Notes: generated from the letters alone by a model not told the origin. A stretch of DNA of 64,000 nucleotides from JAIOPA01 sp964655175 (GCA_964655175.1 CAZZLY010000004.1:17277-81276); one strand, 5' to 3'. Shown: positions 42,726-51,452, counted from the first letter of the stretch. Program-made: numbers and translations.

Positions 42726-44834
42726 ATGACCACGAAACGCCCCTCCGGCTCCGCGCCCCCACTCGACCCCCGCACCCGGCTGCAGTTCCTGCCCGGGATC
42801 GGGCCGCAGCGCGCGCTGGCGTTCGAGCGGCTGGGCCTCATGACGCTCGAGCACCTGGTGCGGCACGTGCCGCGCACCTGGCTCGACGCGAGCCGGTTCG
42901 TGAAGGTGCGCGACCTGCGCCCGGGCGAACTCGTCACGGTGATCGGGACGATCAAGCACGCGACCCCGCTGCGCACGCGCGGGGGACGCGGCGACTTCGC
43001 GGCCTCGCTCGCCGACGAGACCGGCACCCTGGGCCTGTACTTCTTCGGGCAGTCGTGGCTCGCGCGCACCCTGGCGCCGGGCACGCGCGTCGTCGTGAGC
43101 GGCGAACTGGGCGAGGGGCACGAGCGGCAGATGCTCAACCCGATGTTCGAGGTGCTCGAGGGCGAGGTCGAGGACCTGCTGCACACCGGACGACTCGTCC
43201 CCGTGCACGCGCTCACGCGCGGCGTCACCGCGCGCGGCATGCGGCAGGCGGTGCATCGCGCGCTCGAGGCGGTCGCCACGCAGATGACCGACGGCATCCC
43301 CGCCGAGGTCGTGGCGGCGCAGGGGCTGTCGCCGTTGGCCACCGCCCTGCGCGACATCCACTTCCCACCCGATGCGCGCGCCCTCGAGGCGGCCCGCACG
43401 CGACTCGCGTGGGAGGAGCTGTTCCACCTCCAGATGGTCATGGAACTGCGCCGTCGCGTGCTGAGCGAGGAGGGCCGCGCGCTGGCGCTGACCGGCCCCG
43501 GGACGCTCGCGGCCACGGTGCGCGCGTCGCTGCCGTTCACGCTCACCGAGGGACAGGACGAGGCGCTGCGCGACATCGCGGCCGACCTCGCGCGCCCGTG
43601 CCCCATGCACCGCCTCGTCGTGGGCGACGTGGGCAGCGGTAAGACCGTCGTCGCGCTGCTCGCCGCCTGCGCCGCGCTCGAGGTGGGGCAGCAGGCGGCG
43701 CTGCTCGCACCCACCGAGATCCTGGCGCGCCAGCACGGCGCCAGCCTCGTGCGTCACGCGGCCGCGAGCGGCGTCCCGGTGGCGGTGCTCACCGGCGCGA
43801 CGCCCGCCGCCGAGCGCCGCGCACTGCAGAAGCGTCTCGACGCGGGTGAGCCGCTGCTCGTCGTGGGTACGCACGCGCTGCTCGAGGACAAGGTCCGCAT
43901 CCCGAACCTCGCGCTCGCGATCGTCGACGAGCAGCATCGCTTCGGGGTGCGTCAGCGCGCCGCGCTCGCGTCCAAGGGCGTGCTGCCGCACGTGCTCGTG
44001 CTCACCGCCACGCCCATCCCGCGCACGCTGCAACTGGCGTGCTTCGGTGACCTCGACCTGAGCCTGCTCAAGGGGCGTCCGGCGGGCCGCGGGCGGATCG
44101 TCACGCGCGTGACCCACGAAGGCAAGTTCCCGCAGGTGATCGAGTTCATGTCGCGCGAGCTCGCGGCGGGCCGACAGGCGTACGTGGTCGTACCGGCCAT
44201 CGAGGACAACACGCGCATCGAGCTCAAGGCCGCCGAGAGCGAGGTCGTGCGGTTGCGGTCGCAGCCGCTGCTCGCCCCGTACCGGGTCGGACTGCTGCAC
44301 GGGCGCATGAAGGCCGACGAGAAGCAGCGCATCATGGACGAGTTCCGAAGCGGCGCGCTGCACGTGCTCGTGGCGACCACGGTCATCGAGGTCGGCGTGG
44401 ACGTGCCCAACGCCACGATCATGATGGTCGAGAACGCCGAGCGGTTCGGGCTCACGCAGCTGCACCAGCTGCGCGGGCGCGTCGGGCGCGGCGCGCACCG
44501 CTCGGTGTGCGTGCTCATCGCGGGGCGTTCGGCCGGCGCGCGGGCGCACGAGCGGCTCAAGGTCATGACCGACACCGACGACGGCTTCGCGCTCGCGGAG
44601 GCCGACCTGCGATTGCGCGGCTTCGGCGAGCTGTGGGGCACGCGCCAGGCGGGTCTGCCCGAGTTCAAGTTGGCCGATCTGAGCCGCGACGAACCGCTGC
44701 TGCTCGCCGCGCGCGACGCCGCCCGTGCACTGATCGCCGGCGATCCGCACCTGCTCGCGCCCGCGCACGCCGCACTGCGCACGCTGTTGCGCGAGCGGTT
44801 CCGCGAGCCGCTCGAGATGGCGCTCGCGGGCTAG
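42726..44834 (+). CDS. recG: ATP-dependent DNA helicase RecG
   Basis: A 702-aa helicase that remodels stalled replication forks. The N-terminal wedge (OB) domain spans about 50-190 (RFVKVRDLRPGELVTVIGTI). The helicase core has Walker A VGDVGSGKTVVALLA, DEQHRF (motif II, DExH-like), TATPIPRTL (motif III), and RVGRGAHRS with GFGELWGTRQ-G in motif VI/TRG. ATG at 42726 gives the usual length; an ATG at 42693 is in frame but sits in what looks like a -10 box (TATGGT, 42692-42697). The upstream region is extremely GC-rich. Confidence 0.94.
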   Translation: MTTKRPSGSAPPLDPRTRLQFLPGIGPQRALAFERLGLMTLEHLVRHVPRTWLDASRFVKVRDLRPGELVTVIGTIKHATPLRTRGGRGDFAASLADETGTLGLYFFGQSWLARTLAPGTRVVVSGELGEGHERQMLNPMFEVLEGEVEDLLHTGRLVPVHALTRGVTARGMRQAVHRALEAVATQMTDGIPAEVVAAQGLSPLATALRDIHFPPDARALEAARTRLAWEELFHLQMVMELRRRVLSEEGRALALTGPGTLAATVRASLPFTLTEGQDEALRDIAADLARPCPMHRLVVGDVGSGKTVVALLAACAALEVGQQAALLAPTEILARQHGASLVRHAAASGVPVAVLTGATPAAERRALQKRLDAGEPLLVVGTHALLEDKVRIPNLALAIVDEQHRFGVRQRAALASKGVLPHVLVLTATPIPRTLQLACFGDLDLSLLKGRPAGRGRIVTRVTHEGKFPQVIEFMSRELAAGRQAYVVVPAIEDNTRIELKAAESEVVRLRSQPLLAPYRVGLLHGRMKADEKQRIMDEFRSGALHVLVATTVIEVGVDVPNATIMMVENAERFGLTQLHQLRGRVGRGAHRSVCVLIAGRSAGARAHERLKVMTDTDDGFALAEADLRLRGFGELWGTRQAGLPEFKLADLSRDEPLLLAARDAARALIAGDPHLLAPAHAALRTLLRERFREPLEMALAG

Positions 44835-44857
44835 GGCCACGACCCCGGATTCCGCCC

Positions 44858-44887
44858 GTGACGACGGGGCGGGGGACGCGTTAGGCT
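44858..44887 (+). promoter_or_regulatory. Putative promoter for the zinc-ribbon gene
   Basis: GTGACG (44858-44863) and TAGGCT (44882-44887) are separated by 18 bp. The predicted start site falls at about 44893-44895, directly on the ATG at 44895, so the mRNA may be leaderless. The core GCGTTAGGCTGC recurs at 55224-55235. Confidence 0.45.
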
Positions 44888-44894
44888 GCGGCGC

Positions 44895-45284
44895 ATGACC
44901 GGACTCTCGCTGCAGTGCCCCGCCTGTCACACCGCCTATCTGCTGCCGCCCGCACTGCTCGGCGACGCCGGGGCGCGCGTGCGCTGCCCGTCGTGCGAAC
45001 ACGAGTTCACGGTGGACGCGAGCGGTCGGCCGGTCGGTGCCGCGGCCGGCGATCCGCATCGCGAGGTCGCGCACGCGGTGCTCGAGGAACTGGCGCAGCG
45101 CATCGGGCCGGGGCTCGAGATGGCGCTCGCCGAGCGGCGGCTGTTCGCCGACCATGGTCCGGCGATCATGGCGAGTTGGGACGAGTACCGCCGCCGCATC
45201 GGGCCCGACGCGCCGTCGCACGCGTTCCGCGAGGCGCTGCGTGCGCGCTTCGGCGTCGAGTTGTTCCCCGCCGGCGGCGACTGA
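44895..45284 (+). CDS. Zinc-ribbon domain protein (MJ0042-type finger)
   Basis: A 129-aa protein. The N-terminal 40 residues form a zinc ribbon: CPAC at about 8-11 and CPSC at about 31-34, as in the MJ0042/zinc-ribbon_5 finger that opens many TPR and regulatory proteins of GC-rich bacteria. The remaining 85 residues are helical with no recognised family (HAVLEELAQRIGPGLEMAL; FREALRARFGVELFPAG). Function is unknown. It sits between recG and a terminator shared with the convergent haloperoxidase gene. Confidence 0.68.
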   Translation: MTGLSLQCPACHTAYLLPPALLGDAGARVRCPSCEHEFTVDASGRPVGAAAGDPHREVAHAVLEELAQRIGPGLEMALAERRLFADHGPAIMASWDEYRRRIGPDAPSHAFREALRARFGVELFPAGGD

Positions 45285-45308
45285 GCGTTCGCATCGAATC
45301 CCGTGCAC

Positions 45309-45347
45309 ACGAGGACGGCCACACCCGCGAGGGTGTGGCCGTCTCGT
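45309..45347. terminator. Bidirectional terminator hairpin
   Basis: ACGAGGACGGCCACACCC and GGGTGTGGCCGTCTCGT form a stem of at least 12 continuous pairs around a GCGA loop, extendable with one bulge. It lies between the 3' ends of the convergent zinc-ribbon and haloperoxidase genes. Confidence 0.75.
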
Positions 45348-45365
45348 GATCCGGACCGATCGCGA

Positions 45366-47150
45366 TCAGCGCGCGATCAGCACCCGGTTCGTCGTCGTGG
45401 TGGTCCCGCGGCGCACCTGCACGAAATACATGCCGGGTGCCTGCCGCGAGCCGTCCCACGTGATCGAGTGGGCACCGGACGCGAACGGCGCGTCGGCGAT
45501 CACCGCGATCTCGCGGCCCTGCAGGTCCACGACGCTGGCGCGGACGTGTTCGTCACGCGACACCGCGAAGCTCAACGTGATGCGTCCCGCCGTCGGGGTC
45601 GGCCCGACGTTCACCCGCAGCGCACCGTCCAGGCCCGCCGCCGTCGGCTCGGTCGAGCGGCCATCCCGCTCGTTCTCGACGACCGGCGCATCCGAACCCA
45701 TGATGTGCTGCATGCCCTTGGCCCACACGAGGGCGGCCACGTCACGGCCCATGCGGCGCGAGATCAGGTCGCCGTCCTCGAAGTGGATGCCGCCCAGACG
45801 CCGCGAGATGCCGGCCTCGTCGGCCGCCTCGCTGAACGTGCGCCAGCGCAGCGTCACCGGACGCGACGGGGCGAAGCCCGGCTCGACCTTGCTGCTGCCG
45901 GCGGCGATCGTCACCGAGTGATCGAAGTCGTCGCTGCCCGTGAAGCGCTTGAGGATCTCGGCCGACGACGAGCTGAACGCGCTGTGGCCCGACGGGAACT
46001 CGGAGAACGGCGGCGTCACGAACGTGGCCGGCTGATAGGGCATCCACGCCTCGCCATCGACCAGCCCACGACCCTGGAACGGGATGTAACCGCGCACCTT
46101 CTGGCCCGCGAACAAGTAGCGCACCGCGGTGATCGGGCGCTCGGAGTCGTAGTACACCTTGGCGTCCCACACCGCGATGCCGGCGTCCATGACCGCGTTG
46201 CCGAGCAGGAAGAACATCTTCACGTCCTGATCGAACGTGTGGTGGTCGCGCGCCGACACCAACTCGGCGAACAACGTCCAGTGGCCCGGGGGCAGTTCCG
46301 ACTTCGGGCCGTCCGCCCAGTACTCGGCGATCACCTTGCCGCGGTCGTCGAGGTGCTCGGTCAGTTCCATGACGTCGCGCGCCTGACGCTCGTACTCACG
46401 GCTCGGGAAGCGGGCCGGGCCCACCGCGGGGCGCAGCGCGTCGCCCGTGGGCATGCCGAACGGCTTCACGTGACCCCAGTGCGCACCGATGTAACCCGGC
46501 ACCACGAAGCCACCCGCACCGTTCGAGAACCGCAGCGGCTGCCAGCGATTGGGGTCGCGGATCGCATCCACCGTGTTCACCGGCTGATAGCCGGTGTAGT
46601 CGGTGTACGCCCCGGCGTGCAGGTCGCCCAACTGGTTCGAGCCGTCGTGGTGACGCTCGTCGAGCAGCACCTTGGAGCAGGTGTTCCCCACGCCCTGCGC
46701 GGTCGTGGTGCCGAGCGTCTGGTCGTCGGCGTCGTAACCGAGCGCCAGCATCTTGGCGCGGATCAGGTCGCGGCCGGCGGGGAAGATATCCTGCATGGTG
46801 CGCGCGACCGCGTAGCTGTACGCCTTCTCGCGGTTGGCGGCGGTGCGTTCGGCGGCCGGCCGACGGAAGTCGCCCATCGGGACCGTGGGCACGGCGACGT
46901 CGTCGTAGCACGACCACGCGTCGAAGCCGGCGGTGTGCACCAGGCCGATGCCGCGTGCGACCATGGGCGGGCCGAGCTTCTGGATCCGGATGCACTGCAG
47001 CAGCACCTCGTTCCACTGCACGACCAGCGTGGGGTCCGTGGCGGGTTCGATCACGTGACCACGGCCGTCCTCGGCGTGAGCGGCGGCGGCGAGGACGAGG
47101 CTGGCGGCGAGGGCCAGTGCGGACAGGAGGCGGATGTGACGGGACTTCAT
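45366..47150 (-). CDS. Vanadium-dependent haloperoxidase (PAP2 superfamily), secreted, with FlgD/T9SS-like C-terminal module
   Basis: A 594-aa exported protein with a signal peptide (MKSRHIRLLSALALAASLVLAAAAHA). The vanadate pocket motifs are in order: AKVYYDSERPITAVRYL (Lys and Arg ligands), PPFSEFPSGHSAFSSSSAE (PSGH) and SRRLGGIHFEDGD (Arg and the His that bonds vanadate). It should oxidise halides with hydrogen peroxide, or act as a phosphatase. The last 90 residues are a separate domain (ASVVDLQGREIA ... WDGSRQAPGMYFVQVRR), the same type as in the propeller protein at 16149. ATG at 47150 follows AGGAGA on the minus strand. Confidence 0.87.
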   Translation of the reverse strand: MKSRHIRLLSALALAASLVLAAAAHAEDGRGHVIEPATDPTLVVQWNEVLLQCIRIQKLGPPMVARGIGLVHTAGFDAWSCYDDVAVPTVPMGDFRRPAAERTAANREKAYSYAVARTMQDIFPAGRDLIRAKMLALGYDADDQTLGTTTAQGVGNTCSKVLLDERHHDGSNQLGDLHAGAYTDYTGYQPVNTVDAIRDPNRWQPLRFSNGAGGFVVPGYIGAHWGHVKPFGMPTGDALRPAVGPARFPSREYERQARDVMELTEHLDDRGKVIAEYWADGPKSELPPGHWTLFAELVSARDHHTFDQDVKMFFLLGNAVMDAGIAVWDAKVYYDSERPITAVRYLFAGQKVRGYIPFQGRGLVDGEAWMPYQPATFVTPPFSEFPSGHSAFSSSSAEILKRFTGSDDFDHSVTIAAGSSKVEPGFAPSRPVTLRWRTFSEAADEAGISRRLGGIHFEDGDLISRRMGRDVAALVWAKGMQHIMGSDAPVVENERDGRSTEPTAAGLDGALRVNVGPTPTAGRITLSFAVSRDEHVRASVVDLQGREIAVIADAPFASGAHSITWDGSRQAPGMYFVQVRRGTTTTTNRVLIAR

Positions 47151-47459
47151 GGGACGATCTCCTGACTGGGGGGGAAGGGCGGCGGTCGGGCCGTTGCCTG
47201 CAGGGCGGGGCACCGTTCGTCGTCAGGCGACCTGGGGGGACGCGGTCGCGTCCCGGGTCGTGCATGGAGTGAGGTTCGACTACACGAAGTTCATCACCAA
47301 TGAAGAAGCGCCCTCGGGGTGCGGTGAGGCGTGATTTCGTTCACCCGGGCGAAACCCCCCGGGGATCGAGCCGCACCCCGGGTTCCGCAGGGCCGTACGA
47401 AGTTCGATGCTACTGAACTCGGTGGGTGCGCCGGATGCCGACGCGGGACGACGGGACGC
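47151..47459. other. Intergenic region between MFS and haloperoxidase genes
   Basis: No supported gene lies here. It should hold the haloperoxidase promoter on the minus strand, but no pair of boxes is convincing. An AT-richer patch at 47290-47304 is a small dyad (TTCAT-N5-ATGAA). ACGAAGTTC occurs twice (47284-47292 and 47397-47405). A possible terminator for the MFS operon is at 47353-47384. Confidence 0.5.
47353..47384 (-). terminator. Possible terminator of the MFS operon
   Basis: On the minus strand AACCCGGGG pairs with CCCCGGG...GTT with a three-base bulge, followed by TTTCG. It lies about 75 nt past the MFS stop. The bulge and mixed tail make this a weak call. Confidence 0.35.
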
Positions 47460-48722
47460 TCAGGCGGTGGGCAGGGCGGAGGCGCCGCGGCGGTGCCACA
47501 GCAGCGCGAGCACGCCCGCGACCGCGATACACGCGGCCGCCACGATGAGCGTCGTGGTGGTGCCCAGACGCGGCGTGAGCAGCGTGGCGACCGCCATCGA
47601 GACGAGCAGCAGCAGGCGCATCGCGAAGTCGCGCAGGCTGAAGACGCGGCCGCGCTCGTGCAGCCCGGTGCCCTCCTGCACGAGCGTCTCGGTGAGCACG
47701 AACGCCGGCGCGATGCACGCGCCGATCAGGAACGCGGCGATCGCGAACACGGCGTAGCGACTCGACACCGCCAGCGCCACGAGCCAGCCGCCCGCGAGGA
47801 TCATGCCCACGCCCAGCAGCAGCGCGCGCGGCCGAGTGCGACCCCGCGTATTGACCCACCACGTCGCGAGCGCGGCCCCCACGCCCAGCGCACCACCCAG
47901 ACCGGCGATGCGCTCGGCGCCGGGGATGCTCGCGGCGCGCTGGATGTGCTGGATGCCGGCGACCTGGATGAAGCCACCGCCGAGCCAGACCGCCCCGAGC
48001 GCGGTGAACGCCAGCCCCACCGCGGGCGAGCGGCGCACGGTGCGCAGACCCTCGAGCAGCTCGTGCCAGTAGCCGCCGAGCGAGACCTCGTGCGTCGGGC
48101 GCGGGCGCGGCCGGTAGCGCACGAGTGCGAGCGACAGCACCGAGACGCCGTAGGTGATCGCGTCCATCGTGAGCGCCACCTTCCAGCCCCAGTGATCCAC
48201 GACCCAGCCGCCCATGGCGAAGCCGATCACCGTGCCGGCGATGCCGGCGACCGCGAGCAGCGTGTTGGCCGACAGCAGCTGCGACGGCGGTACGATCTCG
48301 GGCGTCATCGCGCTCTTGGCGGGCAGGAAGAACACGTTGGCCGTGAACATGAGGAACACCGTCGCCCACACGGGGGCCGCCAGATGCGTGGCGCTGTACA
48401 CGAGCGGGATGCCCAGCACGAGCAGGGCGCGCACGAGGTCCGACACGATGAGCACGCGCCGCAGGTTCCAGCGGTCGACCCATGGGCCCACGAACGGCGC
48501 GAACATCAGCACCGGCAGCACCGTGACGGTGCCGTGCAGGCTCAGCATGAGCGACGAGTGCCCCACGTCGTGGTAGCCGCGCGTGTGCTCCTGCACGAGG
48601 CCGTTGAGCGCGAGGTAGTTGACGCGATCGCCCCAGAGCGAGATGAGCTGCCCCCACCAGAGCGCGGCGAAGTCGCGCTGCAGCAGCAGCGGGCGGCTCG
48701 AGGGCGCGGGAGGGGAGGTCAC
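47460..48722 (-). CDS. MFS transporter
   Basis: A 420-aa protein with about 11-12 hydrophobic helices. ALWWGQLISLWGDRVNYLAL in the first helix and VGPWVDRWNLRRVLIVSDLVRALLVL (loop 2-3, the D-R-R-x-x-x-x-x-D-x-x-R pattern) match the MFS_3/enterobactin-exporter-like group. GTG at 48722 is chosen because it starts a short Pro/Ser-rich lead before the first helix and lies 20 nt after the preceding gene's stop; the ORF is open upstream, but that overlaps the glycosyltransferase. The substrate is unknown. It may export a lipid or glycan made with the two upstream genes. Confidence 0.8.
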   Translation of the reverse strand: MTSPPAPSSRPLLLQRDFAALWWGQLISLWGDRVNYLALNGLVQEHTRGYHDVGHSSLMLSLHGTVTVLPVLMFAPFVGPWVDRWNLRRVLIVSDLVRALLVLGIPLVYSATHLAAPVWATVFLMFTANVFFLPAKSAMTPEIVPPSQLLSANTLLAVAGIAGTVIGFAMGGWVVDHWGWKVALTMDAITYGVSVLSLALVRYRPRPRPTHEVSLGGYWHELLEGLRTVRRSPAVGLAFTALGAVWLGGGFIQVAGIQHIQRAASIPGAERIAGLGGALGVGAALATWWVNTRGRTRPRALLLGVGMILAGGWLVALAVSSRYAVFAIAAFLIGACIAPAFVLTETLVQEGTGLHERGRVFSLRDFAMRLLLLVSMAVATLLTPRLGTTTTLIVAAACIAVAGVLALLWHRRGASALPTA

Positions 48723-48742
48723 CGGAGCGGACCGGTCCGCGC

Positions 48743-49894
48743 TCAGGCCGCGGACGTGCCGGCGAGCGTGGCGGCGCGCTTCCCGGCCGCCTCGCGATAG
48801 ACCTGCTCGATGCGGTCCACGACGCGCGGCCACGAGAACTCGAGCGCGCGCTGTCGGCCGGTCTCGGCGATGCGACCGCGGCGCTCGGGGTCCTCGACGA
48901 GCTGCGAGATCGAGCGCGCGAGCGCGGGCACGTCGCCGGGCGGGAACACGACCGCGTCGCGGTTGGGCGTGACCACCGTGCGATAGCCGGGGATGTCCGA
49001 GCAGACCACGGCGCGCCCCGCGGCCATGGCTTCGACGAGCACGATGCCGAAGCTCTCGTTGCCGGTGGCGGGCGAGCAGAAGATGTCGCCGGTGGCGTAC
49101 CAGCGCGGCAGGTCGGCGCTCGGCACGTGCCCCAGGAAGTGGACGTGCTCGCGCACCGAACCGGGCACGCCGGCCATGATCTGCGGGCGCAGGTAGGAGT
49201 CACCCACGACGAGCAGGCGGGCGCGGCCATCGGTGCGCTGCACGACCTCGGGCATGGCGGCGATCAGGTCCTGCACGCCCTTGCGCGGGTCGAGCCGGCC
49301 CACGAACAGCAGGTTCGTGAAGTTGGGGTCGCGCCACTCGTGGAACGGTTCGACCAGCGGATGGAAGCGCTGCACGTCGACGCCGTTCGGGATCACGTGG
49401 TACGGGCCGGGGTGGTAGAGCTCGGCGGTCGCCAGCGCCGTGCTCGAGACCGCGATGCGCGCATCGAGGCGCTCCATCGCGTTCACGACGATCGGCCGGA
49501 ACAGGTCCTGCAGTGCGGTGCGCCCGCCGGTCGAGTGGAACGTGCCCACGGTGGGCCGGTCCGAGACCTGGGTGGCGAACAGCGGCAGCGTCGGCGCGGT
49601 GGGGCAGTGGATGTGCACCACGTCCAGATCGAGCTCGCGGATGGCGCGCTTGAGGCGACCCTTGAGCGACAGGCCGATCGCGAAGTCCACGAACGCGCGG
49701 TTGAACGGCACCAGGATGTTCCAGCCGATCCGCTTGACGCCGTCCTTGAAGCCCTTCTCACCACGGCGGAAGAAGCTCGTGATGATCGTGACCTCGTGAC
49801 CGCGTTGCCGCAGCTCGTGGGCGAGCGCGTGCACGTGCTCGGTCACCCCGCCGTAGCGCGGGTAGTACGACTGCGAGACGATGCCGATCCTCAC
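48743..49894 (-). CDS. Glycosyltransferase, GT4 family (PimA-like phosphatidylinositol mannosyltransferase type)
   Basis: A 383-aa GT-B enzyme. IGIVSQSYYPRYGGVTEHVHALA is the N-terminal loop shared by PimA-type enzymes; VHIHCPTAPTLPLFA and FHSTGG follow. The donor half has LLFVGRLDPRKGVQDLIAAMP, and ESFGIVLVEAMAAGRAVVCSDIPGYR (E-x7-E). Combined with an upstream acyltransferase it suggests synthesis of an acylated glycolipid, as PimA and its acyltransferase do; the lipid itself is unknown. The start is GTG at 49894, in a GTGA overlap with the acyltransferase stop. Confidence 0.85.
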   Translation of the reverse strand: MRIGIVSQSYYPRYGGVTEHVHALAHELRQRGHEVTIITSFFRRGEKGFKDGVKRIGWNILVPFNRAFVDFAIGLSLKGRLKRAIRELDLDVVHIHCPTAPTLPLFATQVSDRPTVGTFHSTGGRTALQDLFRPIVVNAMERLDARIAVSSTALATAELYHPGPYHVIPNGVDVQRFHPLVEPFHEWRDPNFTNLLFVGRLDPRKGVQDLIAAMPEVVQRTDGRARLLVVGDSYLRPQIMAGVPGSVREHVHFLGHVPSADLPRWYATGDIFCSPATGNESFGIVLVEAMAAGRAVVCSDIPGYRTVVTPNRDAVVFPPGDVPALARSISQLVEDPERRGRIAETGRQRALEFSWPRVVDRIEQVYREAAGKRAATLAGTSAA

Positions 49895-50781
49895 GCGTCC
49901 ACCGTGGCGGCGGCGGGTTCGACCGCGGTCGAGGTCGCGGGCTCGGCCCACAGCGGCCGGAAGATGCACCACTGATCCAGGTGCTCGCGGATGTGCCGCT
50001 CGGCCACGCGCGCGACGGCCTGATGCACGTCGGCGGTCGAGGCGAAGGTCGCGGGGTCGATGGGCGGCTCGAGCACGATGCGGAACCGCCCCGGCGTCGT
50101 GCGCGCGCAGTAACCCGGCACGATGAGCGCCCCGGTGCGCTGCGCCAGCACGCCCGGACCGGCGGGGAAGCGCGAGGTCCGCCCGAACCACTCGACCTCG
50201 ATGCCGTGCGTGTAGACGTCGCCGTCGACCATGAGCGCGACCGGGTCGTTGTGGTCGAGCGCGCGCATGATCTTGCGGAAGCCGTCCTCGGGCGAGATCG
50301 TGGTGATGGACAGTTCGGTCTTGGTCTCGCGCACCGCGCCCGACAGCCAGCGCGACAGCTGCACCCCGGCGACCGCGTGCAGCGCGTAGCCCCACTGCGC
50401 CACCATGACGCCCGCGAGTTCCCAGTTGCCCAGATGGGTCGCGGTCAGGATGACGCCACGCCCGCGCGCCAGCGCGTGGTCGAGGTGCTCCTTGCCCACG
50501 ACCTCGACCGCACCGAGCAGGTCCTCGCGCGACAGGTGGGGCAGGCGGAAGAACTCGAACATCATGCGGTTGTAGCTGCGCATCATGCCGCGGGCGACCC
50601 GGGCCCGGTCGGCGCGCGAGGCGCGGGGCATGATCACCGCCAGATTGGCCATGACGGCGTGCCGGCGGGCGGGGAACGCCAGCCAGTGGATACCCGTGGC
50701 CGCGTCGGCCAGTGCGTAGCCGAGCCAGGGCGGGAGGCTGGCGATGAACGCGGTGAGCCAGCCGTAGACGAGTCGCGACAT
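49891..50781 (-). CDS. Lysophospholipid/lipid A acyltransferase family protein (LpxL/HtrB-like)
   Basis: A 296-aa membrane-associated acyltransferase. THLGNWELAG contains the catalytic H-x4-E motif; VALMVDGDVYTHGIEVEWFGR and FPAGPGVLAQRTGALIVPGY are the downstream blocks of the LABLAT family. An N-terminal hydrophobic stretch (LTAFIASLPPWLGYALADAA) anchors it. It could add a secondary acyl chain to lipid A, or acylate the mannolipid made by the next gene. ATG at 50781 follows GGAGGC on the minus strand; the open frame to 50868 lies upstream of the ribosome site. Confidence 0.85.
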   Translation of the reverse strand: MSRLVYGWLTAFIASLPPWLGYALADAATGIHWLAFPARRHAVMANLAVIMPRASRADRARVARGMMRSYNRMMFEFFRLPHLSREDLLGAVEVVGKEHLDHALARGRGVILTATHLGNWELAGVMVAQWGYALHAVAGVQLSRWLSGAVRETKTELSITTISPEDGFRKIMRALDHNDPVALMVDGDVYTHGIEVEWFGRTSRFPAGPGVLAQRTGALIVPGYCARTTPGRFRIVLEPPIDPATFASTADVHQAVARVAERHIREHLDQWCIFRPLWAEPATSTAVEPAAATVDA

Positions 50782-50852
50782 TCCGTTGCCTCCAGGCCCC
50801 CGGGGCGGGTGGGCGGGGCCGCGGGGCCTGCCGCAAATGGGGTCCGCGAGCG

Positions 50853-50881
50853 ACCGTAGGCGGGGCATGGGGGGGTGTCAA
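50853..50881 (-). promoter_or_regulatory. Sigma-70-type promoter of the acyltransferase-glycosyltransferase-MFS operon
   Basis: On the minus strand TTGACA (50881-50876) and TACGGT (50858-50853) are 17 bp apart. The start site should be near 50846, giving a leader of about 65 nt. On the other strand TAAGGT at 50962-50967 may be the -10 box for the 51036 gene, but no good -35 accompanies it. Confidence 0.7.
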
Positions 50882-51035
50882 GGTTCGGCAGGACCTGCCG
50901 CACACGGGGGCCGTTGGTCCCCCGCGGACAGGTTCGTGTGGGGCCGAGCGCCCGGGCGGTGTAAGGTGGAGGCCGCTCCCGGGGGCCGTCACCGCGCCCA
51001 TCCACGCGGGTCCCGTCGGGCGCCAAGGAGGCCTC

Positions 51036-51452
51036 ATGTCCAGCCAGAAGATCGTGCGCTGCCAGTTGGTCCGTAAGGGGAGCGACGCCAAGCCGCAGGT
51101 GCGCTACGTCCCGCTCGAGATCTACGGTCTGTGGGAGCACCTCATGTCCTCGAAGCACGGCTTCGAGGTGCGTGATGCACGCGCCTCGCTGTGGCTCGAC
51201 ATGGAGGACTCGCCCGAGGCCGCGTACACGCAGGACCAGTACGACCGCGTCGTCGAGGTGACGGCCTACGTGTACTCGCAGCGCGACGACATGTTCACGC
51301 GCGCGCGGCGCTACTTCCGCGCCGACGAGGCCGACCAGCTCAAGCGCATCTTCCTGTCGCACTACACGGGTGAGGAGTCGCGCATCCAGACGCAGGTCCA
51401 CGAGCGCTCGGGCATCTGGATCGTCCGTGAGGCGCTGGTCGGCAACGTCTAG
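51036..51452 (+). CDS. Conserved-looking hypothetical protein, 138 aa
   Basis: Not recognised. A soluble, charged protein with no signal peptide or membrane helix. Visible features are an N-terminal beta-like stretch (KIVRCQLVRKG), then VRYVPLEIYGLWEHLMSSKHGFEVRDA, an acidic helix (MEDSPEAAYTQDQYDRVVEV), and a C-terminal FLSHYTGEESRIQTQVHERSGIWIV. AAGGAGG lies at 51025-51031, close to ideal before the ATG. It is monocistronic, closed by a strong terminator at 51477. Confidence 0.7.
   Translation: MSSQKIVRCQLVRKGSDAKPQVRYVPLEIYGLWEHLMSSKHGFEVRDARASLWLDMEDSPEAAYTQDQYDRVVEVTAYVYSQRDDMFTRARRYFRADEADQLKRIFLSHYTGEESRIQTQVHERSGIWIVREALVGNV

Noticed and set aside
45303..47165. Plus-strand open frame of about 620 codons opposite the haloperoxidase
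   Set aside because: The minus strand encodes a signal peptide and the full set of vanadium haloperoxidase motifs; the plus-strand translation is low-complexity.
48743..51091. Apparent 782-aa minus-strand fusion of an unknown N-terminal part with the PimA-like glycosyltransferase
   Set aside because: The frame upstream of 49894 runs antisense-in-frame through the acyltransferase gene, which has its own catalytic motif, start and promoter.
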